Shown: piece after piece, positions 14,009-24,128 of the stretch | How the letters are laid out: every line of letters begins with the position of its first letter | Position numbering within the stretch: the first letter of the stretch is position 1 | Program-made: the position numbers and the translations under genes | Origin: Neobacillus dielmonensis | GTDB lineage: Bacteria > Bacillota > Bacilli > Bacillales > Cytobacillaceae | Assembly: GCF_000612665.1 (NCBI RefSeq) | Contig: NZ_HG942080.1 | Location: forward strand, 1-40,303 | Reading direction: 5' to 3' | Length of the DNA stretch: 40,303 bases | Notes under the pieces: generated by a model | Database searches by the model: none | Told to the model about the DNA's origin: nothing | Seen by the model: only the letters and a program-made list of their open reading frames with translations

Positions 14009-14137
14009 TTATCATTAACGACTTAATTATTATATGATATCCCTTTGAGTTTTGCAAGTGGTTTTTAGGTTTTAAATTAAAACGGATTGGATATGCTGAA
14101 TGAGGGAAAGTTGTCGAACAAAATGAGAGTCGAAATG

Positions 14138-14154
14138 TTTGACCTTTATTGACC
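14138..14154 (-). promoter_or_regulatory. CtsR operator upstream of clpP
   Basis: On the minus strand the sequence is GGTCAATAAAGGTCAAA, a near-perfect match to the heptad direct repeat bound by the heat-shock repressor CtsR (RGTCAAANANRGTCAAA). It overlaps the -35 of the clpP promoter, so binding should exclude RNA polymerase. Confidence 0.88.
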
Positions 14155-14167
14155 ATCAGTGTATGAT
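14139..14167 (+). promoter_or_regulatory. Promoter of clpP
   Basis: TTGACC (14139-14144) and TATGAT (14162-14167) are 17 bp apart. The expected start near 14174 leaves a leader of about 40 bases. A second -35-like TTGACC at 14149 sits in the same CtsR box. Confidence 0.8.
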
Positions 14168-14213
14168 AACAATACAGAAGATTTTACCTTTTCAAATCAA
14201 AGGAGGAAGAAGA

Positions 14214-14810
14214 ATGAATTTGATTCCTACAGTCATTGAACAAACGAATCGCGGTGAAAGAGCGTATGACATTTATTCCCGCCTTTTAAAAGACCGGATT
14301 ATTTTGCTCGGCAGTGCTATTGATGACAATGTTTCCAACAGCATTGTAGCGCAATTATTATTCCTAGAAGCCGAAAACCCAGAAAAAGATATTACGCTTT
14401 ACATTAATAGCCCAGGCGGAAGCATTACTGCCGGAATGGCGATTTATGATACTATGCAATACATTAAACCAAATGTATCGACTGTATGCCTTGGGATGGC
14501 TGCTTCCATGGGAGCCTTCTTACTTGCAGCTGGCGAAAAAGGCAAGCGTTATGCCCTTCCAAATGCTGAAGTAATGATTCACCAGCCTCTTGGCGGCGCA
14601 CAAGGTCAAGCTACTGAAATTGAAATTGCGGCCAAGCGAATTCTTTTCCTTCGCGAAAAATTAAATGGTATTCTTGCAGAACGTACTGGCCAACCGCTTG
14701 AAGTGCTTCAAAAAGACACTGATCGTGATAATTTCATGACAGCAGAAAGAGCAAAAGAATATGGCCTAATTGATCATATTATATCCCGAAACACTTTAGA
14801 TAAGAAATAA
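14214..14810 (+). CDS. clpP: ATP-dependent Clp protease proteolytic subunit ClpP
   Basis: ClpP forms the double-heptamer serine protease chamber fed by ClpC, ClpE or ClpX; it also degrades tmRNA-tagged proteins. With the ATG at 14214, 198 residues, the N-terminus is [20 protein letters not shown]. The catalytic triad is Ser98 ([10 protein letters not shown]), His123 (MIHQPLGG) and Asp172 (TDRDNF). The start is fixed by AAAGGAGGAAGAAG; an upstream in-frame ATG at 14139 lies inside the promoter and is not credible. It is the only clear gene on the plus strand and has its own CtsR-controlled promoter and a terminator. It converges with crh. Confidence 0.98.
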   Translation: MNLIPTVIEQTNRGERAYDIYSRLLKDRIILLGSAIDDNVSNSIVAQLLFLEAENPEKDITLYINSPGGSITAGMAIYDTMQYIKPNVSTVCLGMAASMGAFLLAAGEKGKRYALPNAEVMIHQPLGGAQGQATEIEIAAKRILFLREKLNGILAERTGQPLEVLQKDTDRDNFMTAERAKEYGLIDHIISRNTLDKK

Positions 14811-14814
14811 GACG

Positions 14815-14847
14815 AAAAGCAATCCCCCTTGGAGGATTGCTTTTTTA
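14815..14847 (+). terminator. Terminator of clpP (possibly bidirectional)
   Basis: The 9-bp stem AAGCAATCC/GGATTGCTT (14817-14825 with 14834-14842) is followed by six T residues on the plus strand. The minus-strand side has four T residues, so it may also stop transcripts coming from crh. Confidence 0.85.
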
Positions 14848-14861
14848 GTCTTGTCATTTTT

Positions 14862-15119
14862 TTATTGCTCTTTTTCAATAAAATTAGTTAAGACTTGGAG
14901 TGCATCTTCTTCATCTGAGCCATCAGCAATAATATTGATGGCCACCCCTGAACCGACCGCCAGGCTCATTAACCCCATAATACTTTTGGCATTGACTTTT
15001 TTGCCGTCCTTTTCTAAAAAAATATCAGATGAGAATCTGTTTGCTTCTTGTACAAATAATGCTGCTGGACGGGCCTGCAGCCCCGTTTTTAACTTTACTG
15101 TTGCTTCTTTTACCACCAT
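14862..15119 (-). CDS. crh: HPr-like protein Crh (catabolite repression)
   Basis: Crh is a paralogue of HPr that cannot take part in sugar transport but, when phosphorylated on Ser46 by HprK, acts as a CcpA corepressor. From the ATG at 15119 the protein has 85 residues; position 15 is Gln (KTGLQARPAA) where HPr has the PTS histidine, and Ser46 is in KVNAKSIMGL. Both features identify Crh rather than HPr. An upstream ATG at 15137 is part of the AGGAGG region itself and is rejected. It is the last gene of the yvcI-rapZ-yvcK-whiA-crh series. Its kinase HprK is encoded at 31792. Confidence 0.97.
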   Translation of the reverse strand: MVVKEATVKLKTGLQARPAALFVQEANRFSSDIFLEKDGKKVNAKSIMGLMSLAVGSGVAINIIADGSDEEDALQVLTNFIEKEQ

Positions 15120-15179
15120 TTTTAAATTCCTCCTCATTTAGGTATACCTTTTCTATTTCTATAAAAATAATATCTCGCA

Positions 15180-16130
15180 TTATTTTATGGAGTGGATATC
15201 CCCCATACGCAATTTTTCTGCAATTTCATCAATTTTGCGCAAGCGATGATTAATACCCGATTTGCTGATTGTCCCTCCGGACACCATCTCACCCAGTTCC
15301 TTTAACGTTACATCCGTATAATTTAATCGTAGTTCAGCAATCTCCCGCAATTTGTCAGGCAATATTTGCAAACCTACCGTTTGATCAATAAACCGGATGT
15401 TTTCCACCTGCCTAAGGGAGGCACCAATCGTTTTATTTAAATTGGCCGTTTCACAATTGACAAGCCGGTTGACCGAATTGCGCATATCTCTGACAATCCG
15501 AACATCTTCAAAACGAAGCAGGGCATTATGGGCGCCGATAATGTTTAAAAACTCAGTGATTTTTTCTGCTTCCTTCAAATAAGTAATATAGCCTTTTTTC
15601 CGCTCCAATGTTTTACTGTTGAGTCCAAATTTGTTCATCAACTCACATAGAGAATCATTATGTTCCTTATACATCGATGCAATTTCTAAATGATAAGAGG
15701 AAGTTTCCGGGTTATTGACAGACCCTCCCGCAAGAAAAGCCCCCCGTAAATAAGAACGCTTACAACACTTTTTCTTTATGAGTTCCTCCGCAATATGATG
15801 GATGAACGTAAAATGTTCCCCAATAATCATGGTATCTTCCAGAATTTCCTTGGCGCGTTCAGTCAATCGGACTATATATACATTATTTTTCTTCAGCTTC
15901 ATTTTTTTACGAACGAGAAGCTCTACTTGCACTTGATAGCTTTTCTTGATTAATGTATAAATTCTTCTGGCAATCGCAGCATTTTCCGTTTGAATATCCA
16001 CGACGACTTTACGATTAGAAAAGGAAAGGGAACCGTTCATCCTGATTAACGCGGAAAGTTCAGACCGAATACAGCATGGCTTCACTTCCAAGTTTGTTAA
16101 TTCCTTTTTAGTTTCTGAAGCGAAAGACAT
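15180..16130 (-). CDS. whiA: DNA-binding protein WhiA
   Basis: WhiA joins a degenerate LAGLIDADG homing-endonuclease fold to a C-terminal helix-turn-helix. In Streptomyces it is a sporulation regulator; in Bacillus it affects cell division and chromosome segregation. The 316-residue protein has the endonuclease-like motif in [19 protein letters not shown] (about 120-138) and the C-terminal DNA-binding part ([27 protein letters not shown]). The ATG at 16130 follows AGGAGG by seven bases. Bacillus subtilis calls it YvcL. It lies 60 bases before crh and 136 bases after yvcK. Confidence 0.96.
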   Translation of the reverse strand: MSFASETKKELTNLEVKPCCIRSELSALIRMNGSLSFSNRKVVVDIQTENAAIARRIYTLIKKSYQVQVELLVRKKMKLKKNNVYIVRLTERAKEILEDTMIIGEHFTFIHHIAEELIKKKCCKRSYLRGAFLAGGSVNNPETSSYHLEIASMYKEHNDSLCELMNKFGLNSKTLERKKGYITYLKEAEKITEFLNIIGAHNALLRFEDVRIVRDMRNSVNRLVNCETANLNKTIGASLRQVENIRFIDQTVGLQILPDKLREIAELRLNYTDVTLKELGEMVSGGTISKSGINHRLRKIDEIAEKLRMGDIHSIK

Positions 16131-16228
16131 CCCCTAACCTCCTTTAACAACAAATACTATTGCACGTACGACTTGAATCTGCTGCCAGTTCCAAGTCGAT
16201 AGATGCAGCGGCCGATTTGGCTGCTTTT

Positions 16229-16255
16229 ATTATAACATTGAATGAATAAAAACAA
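16229..16255 (-). promoter_or_regulatory. Possible promoter for whiA-crh
   Basis: A consensus TATAAT (16229-16234) has a TTGTTT (16250-16255) 15 bp upstream, on the short side. It sits just downstream of yvcK in a 136-base gap that also contains two short inverted repeats (GCAGC/GCTGC, GACTTG/CAAGTC) in the would-be leader. Internal transcription of whiA-crh is possible. Confidence 0.4.
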
Positions 16256-16266
16256 TTACAGCTTAT

Positions 16267-17250
16267 CTACGCTTTATATCGCCTTTTGGTTTCAGCTATC
16301 AGCAAATTATATAAAATTTCTGCGACTTTTTTGGGATCATGACGCAATGCACCGTCCTCTAAGTCAGCGATGTCTGCATGGACAACTTCAATTCCAAGCT
16401 CCGACAATTGTGGCAGATCATAATGAACAGGATAAGCTAATTCTTCATTATACCGCAGCTGGACATCCTCAGGAATTTCCTTATTGTTTACTAATATCGT
16501 ATGAATAAAAGCGCGGCTCATATGGTCATACAGCGCCTTCACATGGTCGCTAGCGGTATACCCAAGTGTCTCACCTGCTTGTGTCATTAAATTGCAGATA
16601 TAGACCTTTTTAGCATGTGAACGGCAAACTTCATCCCCTAATCTTGGAACAAGCAAATTGGGCATAATGCTGGTATACAGGCTTCCAGGTCCAATGACAA
16701 TCATATCTGCCTGGCGAATGGCTTGGATCGTTTCTGGGAGCGGCCGAATATTGTTTGGAGTCATAAACACTCGTTTTATTTTTTTCCCTGAGTAAGGTAT
16801 TTTTGATTCTCCCGAAATAACCGTGCCATCTTCCATTTCAGCATGCAATACCACATTCTGATTAGCCGCAGGCAGGACTTTCCCTCTGACATTTAACACC
16901 TTGCTCATCTCCTGGATAGCATGAACAAAGTCTCCCGTAATGGAGGTCATCGCCGCTAGAATCAAATTCCCCAGCGAATGCCCGGAAAGCTCATTAGAGG
17001 TGTTAAACCGGTGCTGAAACATTTCCTCAACAAGTGGTTCAACATCGGAAAGTGCTGCTAGCACATTACGGACGTCACCTGGCGGAGGGATATGCAGGTC
17101 CTCACGAATTCTGCCTGAACTGCCGCCATCATCGGCTACTGTGACAATAGCCGTGATATCCACTGGGTATTGCTTCAAACCACGCAGTAATACTGGCAGG
17201 CCTGTTCCCCCGCCAATGACGACAATTCTTGGCTGGCCATAATCTCTCAT
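16267..17250 (-). CDS. yvcK: Gluconeogenesis factor YvcK/MgfK (CofD-like)
   Basis: YvcK is needed for growth on gluconeogenic carbon sources and for peptidoglycan synthesis under these conditions; it binds UDP-sugars. The 327-residue protein starts with the nucleotide-binding [16 protein letters not shown] (about 11-26) and has [13 protein letters not shown] (about 39-51) and the [14 protein letters not shown] stretch typical of the CofD/UPF0052 fold. The ATG at 17250 overlaps the rapZ stop in ATGA, so translation is coupled. Both belong to the operon whose promoter lies at 18768. Confidence 0.95.
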   Translation of the reverse strand: MRDYGQPRIVVIGGGTGLPVLLRGLKQYPVDITAIVTVADDGGSSGRIREDLHIPPPGDVRNVLAALSDVEPLVEEMFQHRFNTSNELSGHSLGNLILAAMTSITGDFVHAIQEMSKVLNVRGKVLPAANQNVVLHAEMEDGTVISGESKIPYSGKKIKRVFMTPNNIRPLPETIQAIRQADMIVIGPGSLYTSIMPNLLVPRLGDEVCRSHAKKVYICNLMTQAGETLGYTASDHVKALYDHMSRAFIHTILVNNKEIPEDVQLRYNEELAYPVHYDLPQLSELGIEVVHADIADLEDGALRHDPKKVAEILYNLLIAETKRRYKA

Positions 17251-18140
17251 GTTGACTTTTCCTTTCTCCTCTCAATGTCACGGTGTGATACCACTGTTTT
17301 ATAATCTTTTTGGAAATATCGGCCAATATATTCAGCTAAGGCTACTGAACGATGTTGGCCGCCCGTACAGCCTACGGCAATCACTAACTGGGATTTTCCT
17401 TCCCGCTTATAATGCGGCAGCATAAAGCTAAGCAAATCCGTTACCTTTTCCAAGAACTTAGTGGTTTCATTCCATTTCAAGACATAGCTTGATACTTCTT
17501 GATCCAGCCCTGTTTTCGGCCGCATATGCTCGATATAATAGGGGTTTGGCAAAAAACGCACATCAAACACGAGATCCGCATCAATCGGAATACCATGTTT
17601 AAAACCAAAAGACATGACATTGACAGTAAATATTAAATGGCTGTTCGCCGTAAATTCAGATAATATTTTCTCACGTAATTCCCGCGGTTTCATCTGGGAA
17701 GTGTTGTAAATAGTTTGTGCTCGGCCCTTAAGCTCCTCTAACAGCTCTCTTTCTGCCGTAATCCCTTCAAGGGGTGAACCCGCTTTGGCAAGTGGATGGG
17801 AGCGTCTGGTTTCTTTATATCTTCTTACTAATGTGGCATCATCCGCGTCTAAGAACAAAATCTGCGGTGTAACCCAGGAAGTTTCGGCTAAGTCATCTAA
17901 TGCTTTAAATAGGTGGTCAAAAAACTCCCTGCCCCTCAGGTCCATTACAAGTGCCACTTTATTCATTTTATTCCCTGATTCCTTCATAAGTTCTAGGAAT
18001 TTCGGCAGTAATGTAGGAGGCAAATTATCCACACAAAAGAATCCTAAATCTTCAAAGCTTTGTATGGCTACTGTTTTTCCAGCTCCGGACATTCCAGTAA
18101 TGATGACCATTTGAATATCACTTGTCGAACCGGTACTCAT
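17247..18140 (-). CDS. rapZ: RNase adapter/nucleotide-binding protein RapZ (YvcJ)
   Basis: RapZ-family proteins bind and hydrolyse nucleotides; the Escherichia coli member delivers small RNAs to RNase E, while in B. subtilis YvcJ affects competence. The 297-residue protein has Walker A GMSGAGKT at 16-23, the Walker-B-like [19 protein letters not shown], and the conserved C-terminal domain with CTGGQHRSV. The function in this organism is inferred; the E. coli partners GlmY/GlmZ are not expected in Bacillaceae. The ATG at 18140 follows a G-rich ribosome-binding site. It is 43 bases from yvcI and overlaps yvcK by four bases. Confidence 0.95.
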   Translation of the reverse strand: MSTGSTSDIQMVIITGMSGAGKTVAIQSFEDLGFFCVDNLPPTLLPKFLELMKESGNKMNKVALVMDLRGREFFDHLFKALDDLAETSWVTPQILFLDADDATLVRRYKETRRSHPLAKAGSPLEGITAERELLEELKGRAQTIYNTSQMKPRELREKILSEFTANSHLIFTVNVMSFGFKHGIPIDADLVFDVRFLPNPYYIEHMRPKTGLDQEVSSYVLKWNETTKFLEKVTDLLSFMLPHYKREGKSQLVIAVGCTGGQHRSVALAEYIGRYFQKDYKTVVSHRDIERRKEKST

Positions 18141-18183
18141 GTTTATTCCCCCTGTATTTTAGCTTGGACAGTTATTCCATCTA

Positions 18184-18642
18184 TTAGCTTGGATCTAAAC
18201 GATAACCAATTAGGTCAAAATCCTTTGTATAGGTAAAGGTACCATAGATCATTCCTTTACCATGGATCATGTAGTCGATTATATGATAGTCACCTGCTGC
18301 CATAGGCAATCCTTTTATTTGTTCAATCGGATGCCACTCTAATTTTCCTTCGTCCGATTCGTCTAAGTCAATCCCATCGGAATCAGTTGCCATAAACGTA
18401 AACATCATCCATTCTGAAAGAAGTTCATCGCCTTCTTTCATAATGAAAGTAAAAACCCCTTTTAATTGAGGGTTTTTCAGATAAATTCCGGTTTCCTCAC
18501 GAAATTCCCGAATACAGGAATCACGGACTGATTCCCCGGGCTCCATTTTCCCGCCTGGTGCCGACCACCATCCACGGCGCGGCTTTTGGAGTAATAGTAT
18601 CTTATTCTCTTTAATTAATACACAATTGGTGACCCGCTGCAT
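18184..18642 (-). CDS. yvcI: NUDIX hydrolase YvcI
   Basis: The protein of 152 residues contains a complete Nudix box from G31 to I53 (GKMEPGE, then REFREETGI), so it should hydrolyse a nucleoside diphosphate linked to another group. The N-terminal beta strand TNCVLIKENKILLLQKP and the GWWSAPGG run are as in MutT-like 8-oxo-dGTP diphosphatases, but the true substrate cannot be told from sequence. It is the first gene of yvcI-rapZ-yvcK-whiA-crh. The ATG at 18642 follows AAGGTG. Confidence 0.92.
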   Translation of the reverse strand: MQRVTNCVLIKENKILLLQKPRRGWWSAPGGKMEPGESVRDSCIREFREETGIYLKNPQLKGVFTFIMKEGDELLSEWMMFTFMATDSDGIDLDESDEGKLEWHPIEQIKGLPMAAGDYHIIDYMIHGKGMIYGTFTYTKDFDLIGYRLDPS

Positions 18643-18767
18643 GTTAACACCTTCTTTATAAAGCGTAAGCGCCTTGCTTAGGGCAGCATAAGATAGTAAA
18701 TTACAGAGTCCCTGGGCGCTGAGGTTCGTATGAAATATCCTGATATAACAACCTACTTATTCATTTC

Positions 18768-18796
18768 ATTATACTATTTTTAGGAAACTGCTACAA
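18768..18796 (-). promoter_or_regulatory. Promoter of the yvcI-rapZ-yvcK operon
   Basis: TTGTAG (18791-18796) and a consensus TATAAT (18768-18773) are 17 bp apart on the minus strand. The leader to yvcI would be about 120 bases and contains an interrupted inverted repeat: AGCGCC (18668) and AGGG (18680) can pair with CCCT and GGCGCT (18710-18720). Confidence 0.75.
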
Positions 18797-18901
18797 TGAA
18801 TACAAAATTGACTTTTCTGTTTATTTTATAAAATGGGTATGGTTTTGGTAAGTAATTAATTCTCCAAAAAATATGTAACGTAGTTGTTAAGGGGCTGCCG
18901 A

Positions 18902-18935
18902 AACAAAAAGAGAGCACAGGCTGCTGGTCCTGTGC
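18902..18935 (-). terminator. Likely terminator of trxB
   Basis: The 7-bp stem GCACAGG/CCTGTGC (18914-18920 with 18929-18935) is followed on the minus strand by TCTCTTTTTGTTT. It lies 150 bases after the trxB stop, farther than usual. Confidence 0.6.
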
Positions 18936-19084
18936 GGAAAAGGTCTATATTTTAAAGGGGGTCAATATCTATAATCATAAACTATCTTTGTTTCACTACT
19001 GTTACATTTGGGTGAAGAAACAATTACTTTTTTGTAAATTGCCCTTTACCATTTTCCATTAGCCCCTTTTACTGCTGGCTAAAC

Positions 19085-20047
<963 letters not shown>

Positions 20048-20053
20048 TTATAT

Positions 20054-20092
20054 AAAAAAAACGATTAAGTATAGTATTCCCTACTTAATCGT
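20054..20092 (-). terminator. Terminator of the TPR-protein gene
   Basis: The perfect 11-bp stem ACGATTAAGTA/TACTTAATCGT (20061-20071 with 20082-20092) is followed on the minus strand by eight T residues. Confidence 0.88.
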
Positions 20093-20155
20093 ATTAAACA
20101 ATCCATTTATAGTCCAACAAAGTGCTCAAAAGAAAGCGTACGCACTTGGTCAACA

Positions 20156-21646
20156 TTAGTCTAATAATTCATTTACCAGTTTAACATATTTTCCAATTGT
20201 AGCTGTTGATATTCCGTAACGATTGGCCAATTCTTGCTGCGATACCTTTTCACTTCGCAGGCGATGCCATACATATTCCACAGCACCGGCCCATGCCTGC
20301 TTATTGGATAGTTTTATATCTGCTTTAAACCCTTCAACAAACACAGAAAACCACATTAAATACAAGCCAGACTCTACCGCCCCGATCGGCTGATGGTTTT
20401 CGTAAAATAACTCTGCCACAGCCTGGGCATCAGCTGTTACCGATTGTTTACCTGACCGTATCAGTGAAATATACTCTTTTTCCAAGTGAGTAAGTTTCTG
20501 ATTTTGACTAAGCCGTTTAGATGTGATGATATCGTCTTTATTATTCGACACAGTGGTTAGGAACAAAGCAAACAAGCGTTCCTCCACATAGTCACTTTCT
20601 AATTTTTGATAGATGGAACCGGTTAAATCCTCAAACCCGTTGGCCGATTCGACTTTTTCATTCCACGGCTCTTGTCCTTCTTTATCCGGATTTAGTTCAA
20701 GCAACAGTTTCCATATATTTTTCGCAAAATTTTTATGACCTGTGTAATAGGCTGCGTAAGAAAGCCAATAATAAAAGGGAGCATCGGCATCAAAGTTACT
20801 TTTATATAATTTCTTCAACCAAAAGTAAGCAACTTCATATTCGCCGACAAGGGCAAAGGTTGTTCCTAATTTATACTGATGCTCACTATTCAGCGGCTGA
20901 ACTTTTTTCAAAGGTTCTAGCATTTCTGATACATAGTTATGCTGATTTTGATAATGGGCAAATACCATTTTGTTGCAGAGTGCATGAAGGTTGCCCGGAT
21001 TCAGCTTCAGAACTTGATTAAGAATGTCATCTGCTTTTTCAGCTTTCCCTAAGTAAAAATAGGCAAGAGCCAAATTGTTGTAAGCTGACCAATATTCCGG
21101 ATATTCTTTAATGACGTCCTTTAATAGCTCGATAGCTTTGCTAAAATAGCCAGATTCGAGTAGTTCGCGGGCCTGCTCCTGCATGGTAATAAGGTCGTCC
21201 TGCTCGTAGTATTCTTCTTCAAGATCTTCCGATTCCAACATGAGCAGCTCCAGTAACTCCTCAGCATCATCCGCAAAATCCCCATCCGGATCCATTTGCA
21301 AGTATAGCTGAGCATGGTGATAAGCATCTTTAAAATACCCCAAGTGGGCATAGTTGTTTGCTAAGAAGTAGTGGCATTCTACTAGTCCAGGATCAAGATC
21401 TTCAAGGATGACATGCAGAAGACGGTTGGAATGTTCAAATTCGCCAAGTTCTGTTGAGACAATTGCTAACTGGCAGGCAATCATCGGTTCTCCTGGCTCA
21501 AGCTGCATTGCCCGGCCAAGGTATTTCTTTGCCTTTTGGAAATCACGCCGATGGTATGCCTTTATTCCCTTTTTAAAATAATATTCACCTGTAGGCACAA
21601 ATGAAAGTATTTTTCCGTTATGAACTGCTTTTGCGTTTTTACCCAT
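20156..21646 (-). CDS. yvcD: Tetratricopeptide-repeat protein (YvcD-like)
   Basis: The protein of 496 residues is built mostly of TPR helices. Repeats can be seen at about 24-60 (KGIKAYHRRDFQKAKKYLGRAMQLEP), 90-125, 155-190 (ARELLESGYFSKAIELLKDVIKEYPE) and 190-225. An acidic stretch (ESEDLEEEYYEQDD) lies between repeats. The last 40 residues form a helix-turn-helix (QQELANRYGISTATIGKYVKLVNELL), so it may bind DNA or be anchored to a regulator. It is probably cytoplasmic, since there is no signal peptide or membrane segment. The ATG at 21646 is placed after TGGAGG; a GTG four codons upstream overlaps that site. The function is not known to me. Confidence 0.85.
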   Translation of the reverse strand: MGKNAKAVHNGKILSFVPTGEYYFKKGIKAYHRRDFQKAKKYLGRAMQLEPGEPMIACQLAIVSTELGEFEHSNRLLHVILEDLDPGLVECHYFLANNYAHLGYFKDAYHHAQLYLQMDPDGDFADDAEELLELLMLESEDLEEEYYEQDDLITMQEQARELLESGYFSKAIELLKDVIKEYPEYWSAYNNLALAYFYLGKAEKADDILNQVLKLNPGNLHALCNKMVFAHYQNQHNYVSEMLEPLKKVQPLNSEHQYKLGTTFALVGEYEVAYFWLKKLYKSNFDADAPFYYWLSYAAYYTGHKNFAKNIWKLLLELNPDKEGQEPWNEKVESANGFEDLTGSIYQKLESDYVEERLFALFLTTVSNNKDDIITSKRLSQNQKLTHLEKEYISLIRSGKQSVTADAQAVAELFYENHQPIGAVESGLYLMWFSVFVEGFKADIKLSNKQAWAGAVEYVWHRLRSEKVSQQELANRYGISTATIGKYVKLVNELLD

Positions 21647-22012
21647 GAAGTCCTCCACTAACCATTAATAACCTATGTAGTATAACACAAGAAGTGCCCG
21701 TACGAGAAGGAATTAGAGTTGGCTAGGATGGAAAAATTAGCAATTAGGGTCTATAAGCAAGGCCTGGTCCTGGCAAGCCATAGTTTTCTATTCTTCTTAG
21801 GTTGGATGTACTTTTTATTACCATTTTTCTTATTAATTGTTCTTTATACAATACAGTATTTTATTTACCGGCGATTCCGACCAGTTTACCGGCAAAGTTC
21901 ACAAATTTATCGGCTTTTTTTCCCGTATTACCGGCGAGTTGCCCACCCTTACCAACCATGCCACCTTTTTTACTGGCGCTTCCCTTTTAGCCCCATAAAA
22001 AAACCAGCCCCA
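21647..22012. other. Intergenic region between yvcD and hisI
   Basis: This stretch of 366 bases contains a 21-bp-period array (21864-21989) and the hisI terminator. It has no gene I can support. A 32-codon minus-strand frame (21861-21959) has a poorly spaced ribosome-binding site, and long plus-strand frames overlap the end of hisI and its terminator. Confidence 0.6.
21864..21989 (+). repeat. Degenerate 21-bp array, six units
   Basis: The core TTTACCGGC recurs in exact 21-base register at 21864 and 21885, with variants at 21906 (TTTATCGGC), 21927 (ATTACCGGC) and 21969 (TTTACTGGC); the unit at 21948 is strongly degenerate. In the plus frame this reads as heptads F-T-G-x-x-x-x, for example FTGKVHK in unit 2. 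The frame has no ribosome-binding site and is probably not expressed. Confidence 0.7.
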
Positions 22013-22024
22013 TTAGGACTGGTC
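21997..22024 (-). terminator. Terminator of the his operon
   Basis: ACCAG(T)CC pairs with GG(G)CTGGT around a loop that includes the hisI stop codon, and seven T residues follow on the minus strand. Confidence 0.8.
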
Positions 22025-22645
22025 TTTTGTGTTATGGCGTTCTTCTAAAGTTTGGAGTACGGTTTTAAATGGAAGGCCTTGTTCCACCAATAATACTTGA
22101 AGGTGATAAAGCAGATCTGCCGCTTCCCATCTTAGCTCTTCATGACTGCGGTTCTTGGCCGCAATAATCACTTCTGCTGATTCCTCGCCTACTTTTTTCA
22201 AAATCTTATCGACGCCTTTTTCAAACAGATAAGTTGTATAAGCTCCTTCAGGACGCTGGCGTTCTCGATCAATGATCACCTGTTCAAGGGTTTGCAGAAT
22301 TTGATAATCCCCCAAACTTGATTTTCTTTCGGTCACTTCCTGTGAAAAACAGCTGACAGCTCCAGTATGGCATGCTGGACCTTTCGGATTCACTTTCACA
22401 AGCAAGGCATCCTGGTCACAATCATAGTTGATGCTCACAACTTGCTGCGTATTGCCGCTGGTTTCACCTTTATGCCAAAGCTCTTGGCGGGAGCGGCTGT
22501 AGAACCAAGTTTCCCCTGTTTCGAGCGTTTTTTGTAAAGATTCTTTATTCATATAAGCAAGTGTTAAGACTTCTAATGTTTCTACATCTTGAATAATCGC
22601 TGGGACTAAACCCTTTTCATCAAATTTAATAGTGTCCGGATTCAT
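22013..22645 (-). CDS. hisI: Bifunctional phosphoribosyl-AMP cyclohydrolase / phosphoribosyl-ATP pyrophosphatase
   Basis: HisI(E) carries out steps 2 and 3 of histidine synthesis. The first 115 residues of 210 are the cyclohydrolase: [21 protein letters not shown], then zinc ligands in DCDQDALLV and [11 protein letters not shown]. From about 115 to the end is the pyrophosphatase ([32 protein letters not shown] with metal-binding Glu residues). The ATG at 22645 overlaps the hisF stop by four bases (ATGA). It is the last his gene, and the operon terminator overlaps its stop codon. Confidence 0.97.
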   Translation of the reverse strand: MNPDTIKFDEKGLVPAIIQDVETLEVLTLAYMNKESLQKTLETGETWFYSRSRQELWHKGETSGNTQQVVSINYDCDQDALLVKVNPKGPACHTGAVSCFSQEVTERKSSLGDYQILQTLEQVIIDRERQRPEGAYTTYLFEKGVDKILKKVGEESAEVIIAAKNRSHEELRWEAADLLYHLQVLLVEQGLPFKTVLQTLEERHNTKDQS

Positions 22646-23403
22646 CGGACGGTCACTTCCTTTTTGCGTAAATAGCTTTTTACTTCCTCTACAGAGGTTT
22701 CTTTATAATGGAAAATCGACGCGGCTAAAGCGGCATCTGCTTTTCCTAGGATAAAGGCATCCGCGAAATGTTCCGCATTCCCGGCACCTCCGGACGCAAT
22801 CACAGGAATTGAAACGGCTTTACTGACGGCCTTTGTCAGCTCTATATCAAACCCGTTTTTCTCCCCGTCGCTGTCCATGCTGGTCAGGAGAATTTCCCCC
22901 GCTCCCAGCTCCATACCTTCTTTTGCCCATTCTATCACTTTTTTGTCGGTTGGTGTTCTGCCGCCATGAGTATAGACACGCCATGTTCCGATTTCCGGGT
23001 CAAACTTTGCATCAATGGCCAGCACAATGCACTGTGAACCGAAAAAACTAGCACCTTCCCTGATTAATTCAGGATTGTTAACGGCTGCCGTGTTTAGCGA
23101 CACCTTATCGGCACCAGCCCGGAGAATTTTTTTCATGTCCTCAAGGGAATTAATGCCGCCGCCAACCGTAAAAGGAATGGCCAGCTGGGAGGCAACAGAT
23201 TTGACGACCTCTACCATTGTTTTTCGCCCTTCAACCGAAGCAGAGATATCCAAGAATACCAGTTCATCGGCACCTTGTTCATCATAAACACGTGCCAGCT
23301 CCACAGGATCGCCCGCATCACGCAACTGAACAAATTGAATTCCTTTTACGACGCGGCCGTCTTTGACGTCAAGGCAGGGAATAATTCGTTTGGTTAGCGC
23401 CAT
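22642..23403 (-). CDS. hisF: Imidazole glycerol phosphate synthase, cyclase subunit
   Basis: HisF uses ammonia from HisH and PRFAR to make imidazole glycerol phosphate and AICAR. The 253-residue (beta-alpha)8 barrel has Asp12 in [13 protein letters not shown] and the second catalytic Asp in VLAIDAKF, with phosphate loops GGGI and ASGGAG. Its ATG overlaps the hisA stop by one base (TAATG) and its stop overlaps hisI (ATGA), so the three genes are translationally coupled. It works as a complex with HisH encoded two genes upstream. Confidence 0.98.
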   Translation of the reverse strand: MALTKRIIPCLDVKDGRVVKGIQFVQLRDAGDPVELARVYDEQGADELVFLDISASVEGRKTMVEVVKSVASQLAIPFTVGGGINSLEDMKKILRAGADKVSLNTAAVNNPELIREGASFFGSQCIVLAIDAKFDPEIGTWRVYTHGGRTPTDKKVIEWAKEGMELGAGEILLTSMDSDGEKNGFDIELTKAVSKAVSIPVIASGGAGNAEHFADAFILGKADAALAASIFHYKETSVEEVKSYLRKKEVTVR

Positions 23404-24128
23404 TATGCCCCCACCTCTTCCAATGCCTGCTTCAAGGTAAAGCGATTTTCATAGAGGGCTTTGCCGACAATCGCACCTGGAATGTTTGCATCAGCAAGTG
23501 CCTTCAAGTCTGCTAAACTGCTAACCCCGCCGGAGGCTATGACATATTTTCCGGTCACCTCTGCCATTTCGCTTACCGCTGCAATATTCGGTCCTGAAAG
23601 CATACCATCTGTAGCAATATCGGTAAAAATAAATGCGTCTGCCCCTGCATCTGCAAAACGCTTACCGAGTTCCACCGCTTTTACCTTTGATGTATCCAGC
23701 CAGCCGTGGGTAGCCACGTAGCCATTTTTAGCGTCAATTCCCACCGCAATCTTATTGCCATATTTTTTAATCATCTCGATCGCAAAGTCAGGTTTTGAGA
23801 CAGCAATACTGCCGATAATGACCCGATTAACGCCACTCTCAAGATAATGGAGAATATCCTCCTCTGACCGAATTCCACCACCGATTTGTATTCTCACGCC
23901 TGCCAGCTGTTGGGCAGCTTGGGTCACAAACCGGTCATTGACCCGTTTGCCGTCCTTGGCCCCATCCAGGTCGACCATATGAATCCACTCAGCACCTTCG
24001 GCCGCAAACGTTTTGGCCATATCAAACGGGGAATCACCGTAAACTGTTTCCTGGTCATAATCTCCTTGGAGAAGGCGGACGCACTTTCCGCCGCGCATAT
24101 CAATTGCTGGATAGATTGTTATACTCAT
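23403..24128 (-). CDS. hisA: ProFAR isomerase HisA
   Basis: HisA isomerises the 5'-ProFAR aminoaldose to PRFAR. The barrel of 241 residues has the catalytic Asp9 in [14 protein letters not shown] and the second Asp in AVGIDAKNG, with phosphate-binding GGGIRSEED and ASGGVSSL. The ATG at 24128 overlaps the end of hisH by four bases (ATGA). Confidence 0.98.
   Translation of the reverse strand: MSITIYPAIDMRGGKCVRLLQGDYDQETVYGDSPFDMAKTFAAEGAEWIHMVDLDGAKDGKRVNDRFVTQAAQQLAGVRIQIGGGIRSEEDILHYLESGVNRVIIGSIAVSKPDFAIEMIKKYGNKIAVGIDAKNGYVATHGWLDTSKVKAVELGKRFADAGADAFIFTDIATDGMLSGPNIAAVSEMAEVTGKYVIASGGVSSLADLKALADANIPGAIVGKALYENRFTLKQALEEVGA

Larger units (their letters stand above)
18643..19084. other. 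Intergenic region between yvcI and trxB
   Basis: This 442-base stretch holds the yvcI promoter and leader on the left, a terminator-like hairpin at 18902-18935 and about 150 A/T-rich bases just after the trxB stop. I see no ORF with a ribosome-binding site and no RNA gene in the remainder. Confidence 0.6.

Noticed and set aside
13965..14156. Minus-strand frame of 63 codons over tRNA-Arg
   Set aside because: Its end runs through the tRNA gene and its start through the clpP promoter; composition is not coding-like.
18668..18720. Interrupted inverted repeat in the yvcI leader as a riboswitch
   Set aside because: The stem is short and interrupted; it matches no riboswitch class I can recognise.
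21719..22048. Plus-strand frame of 109 codons rich in Phe, Leu, Tyr and Arg
   Set aside because: It starts with TTG, overlaps the his terminator and the end of hisI, and its membrane-like character comes from T-rich DNA. The periodic Tyr-Arg comes from the 21-bp array.
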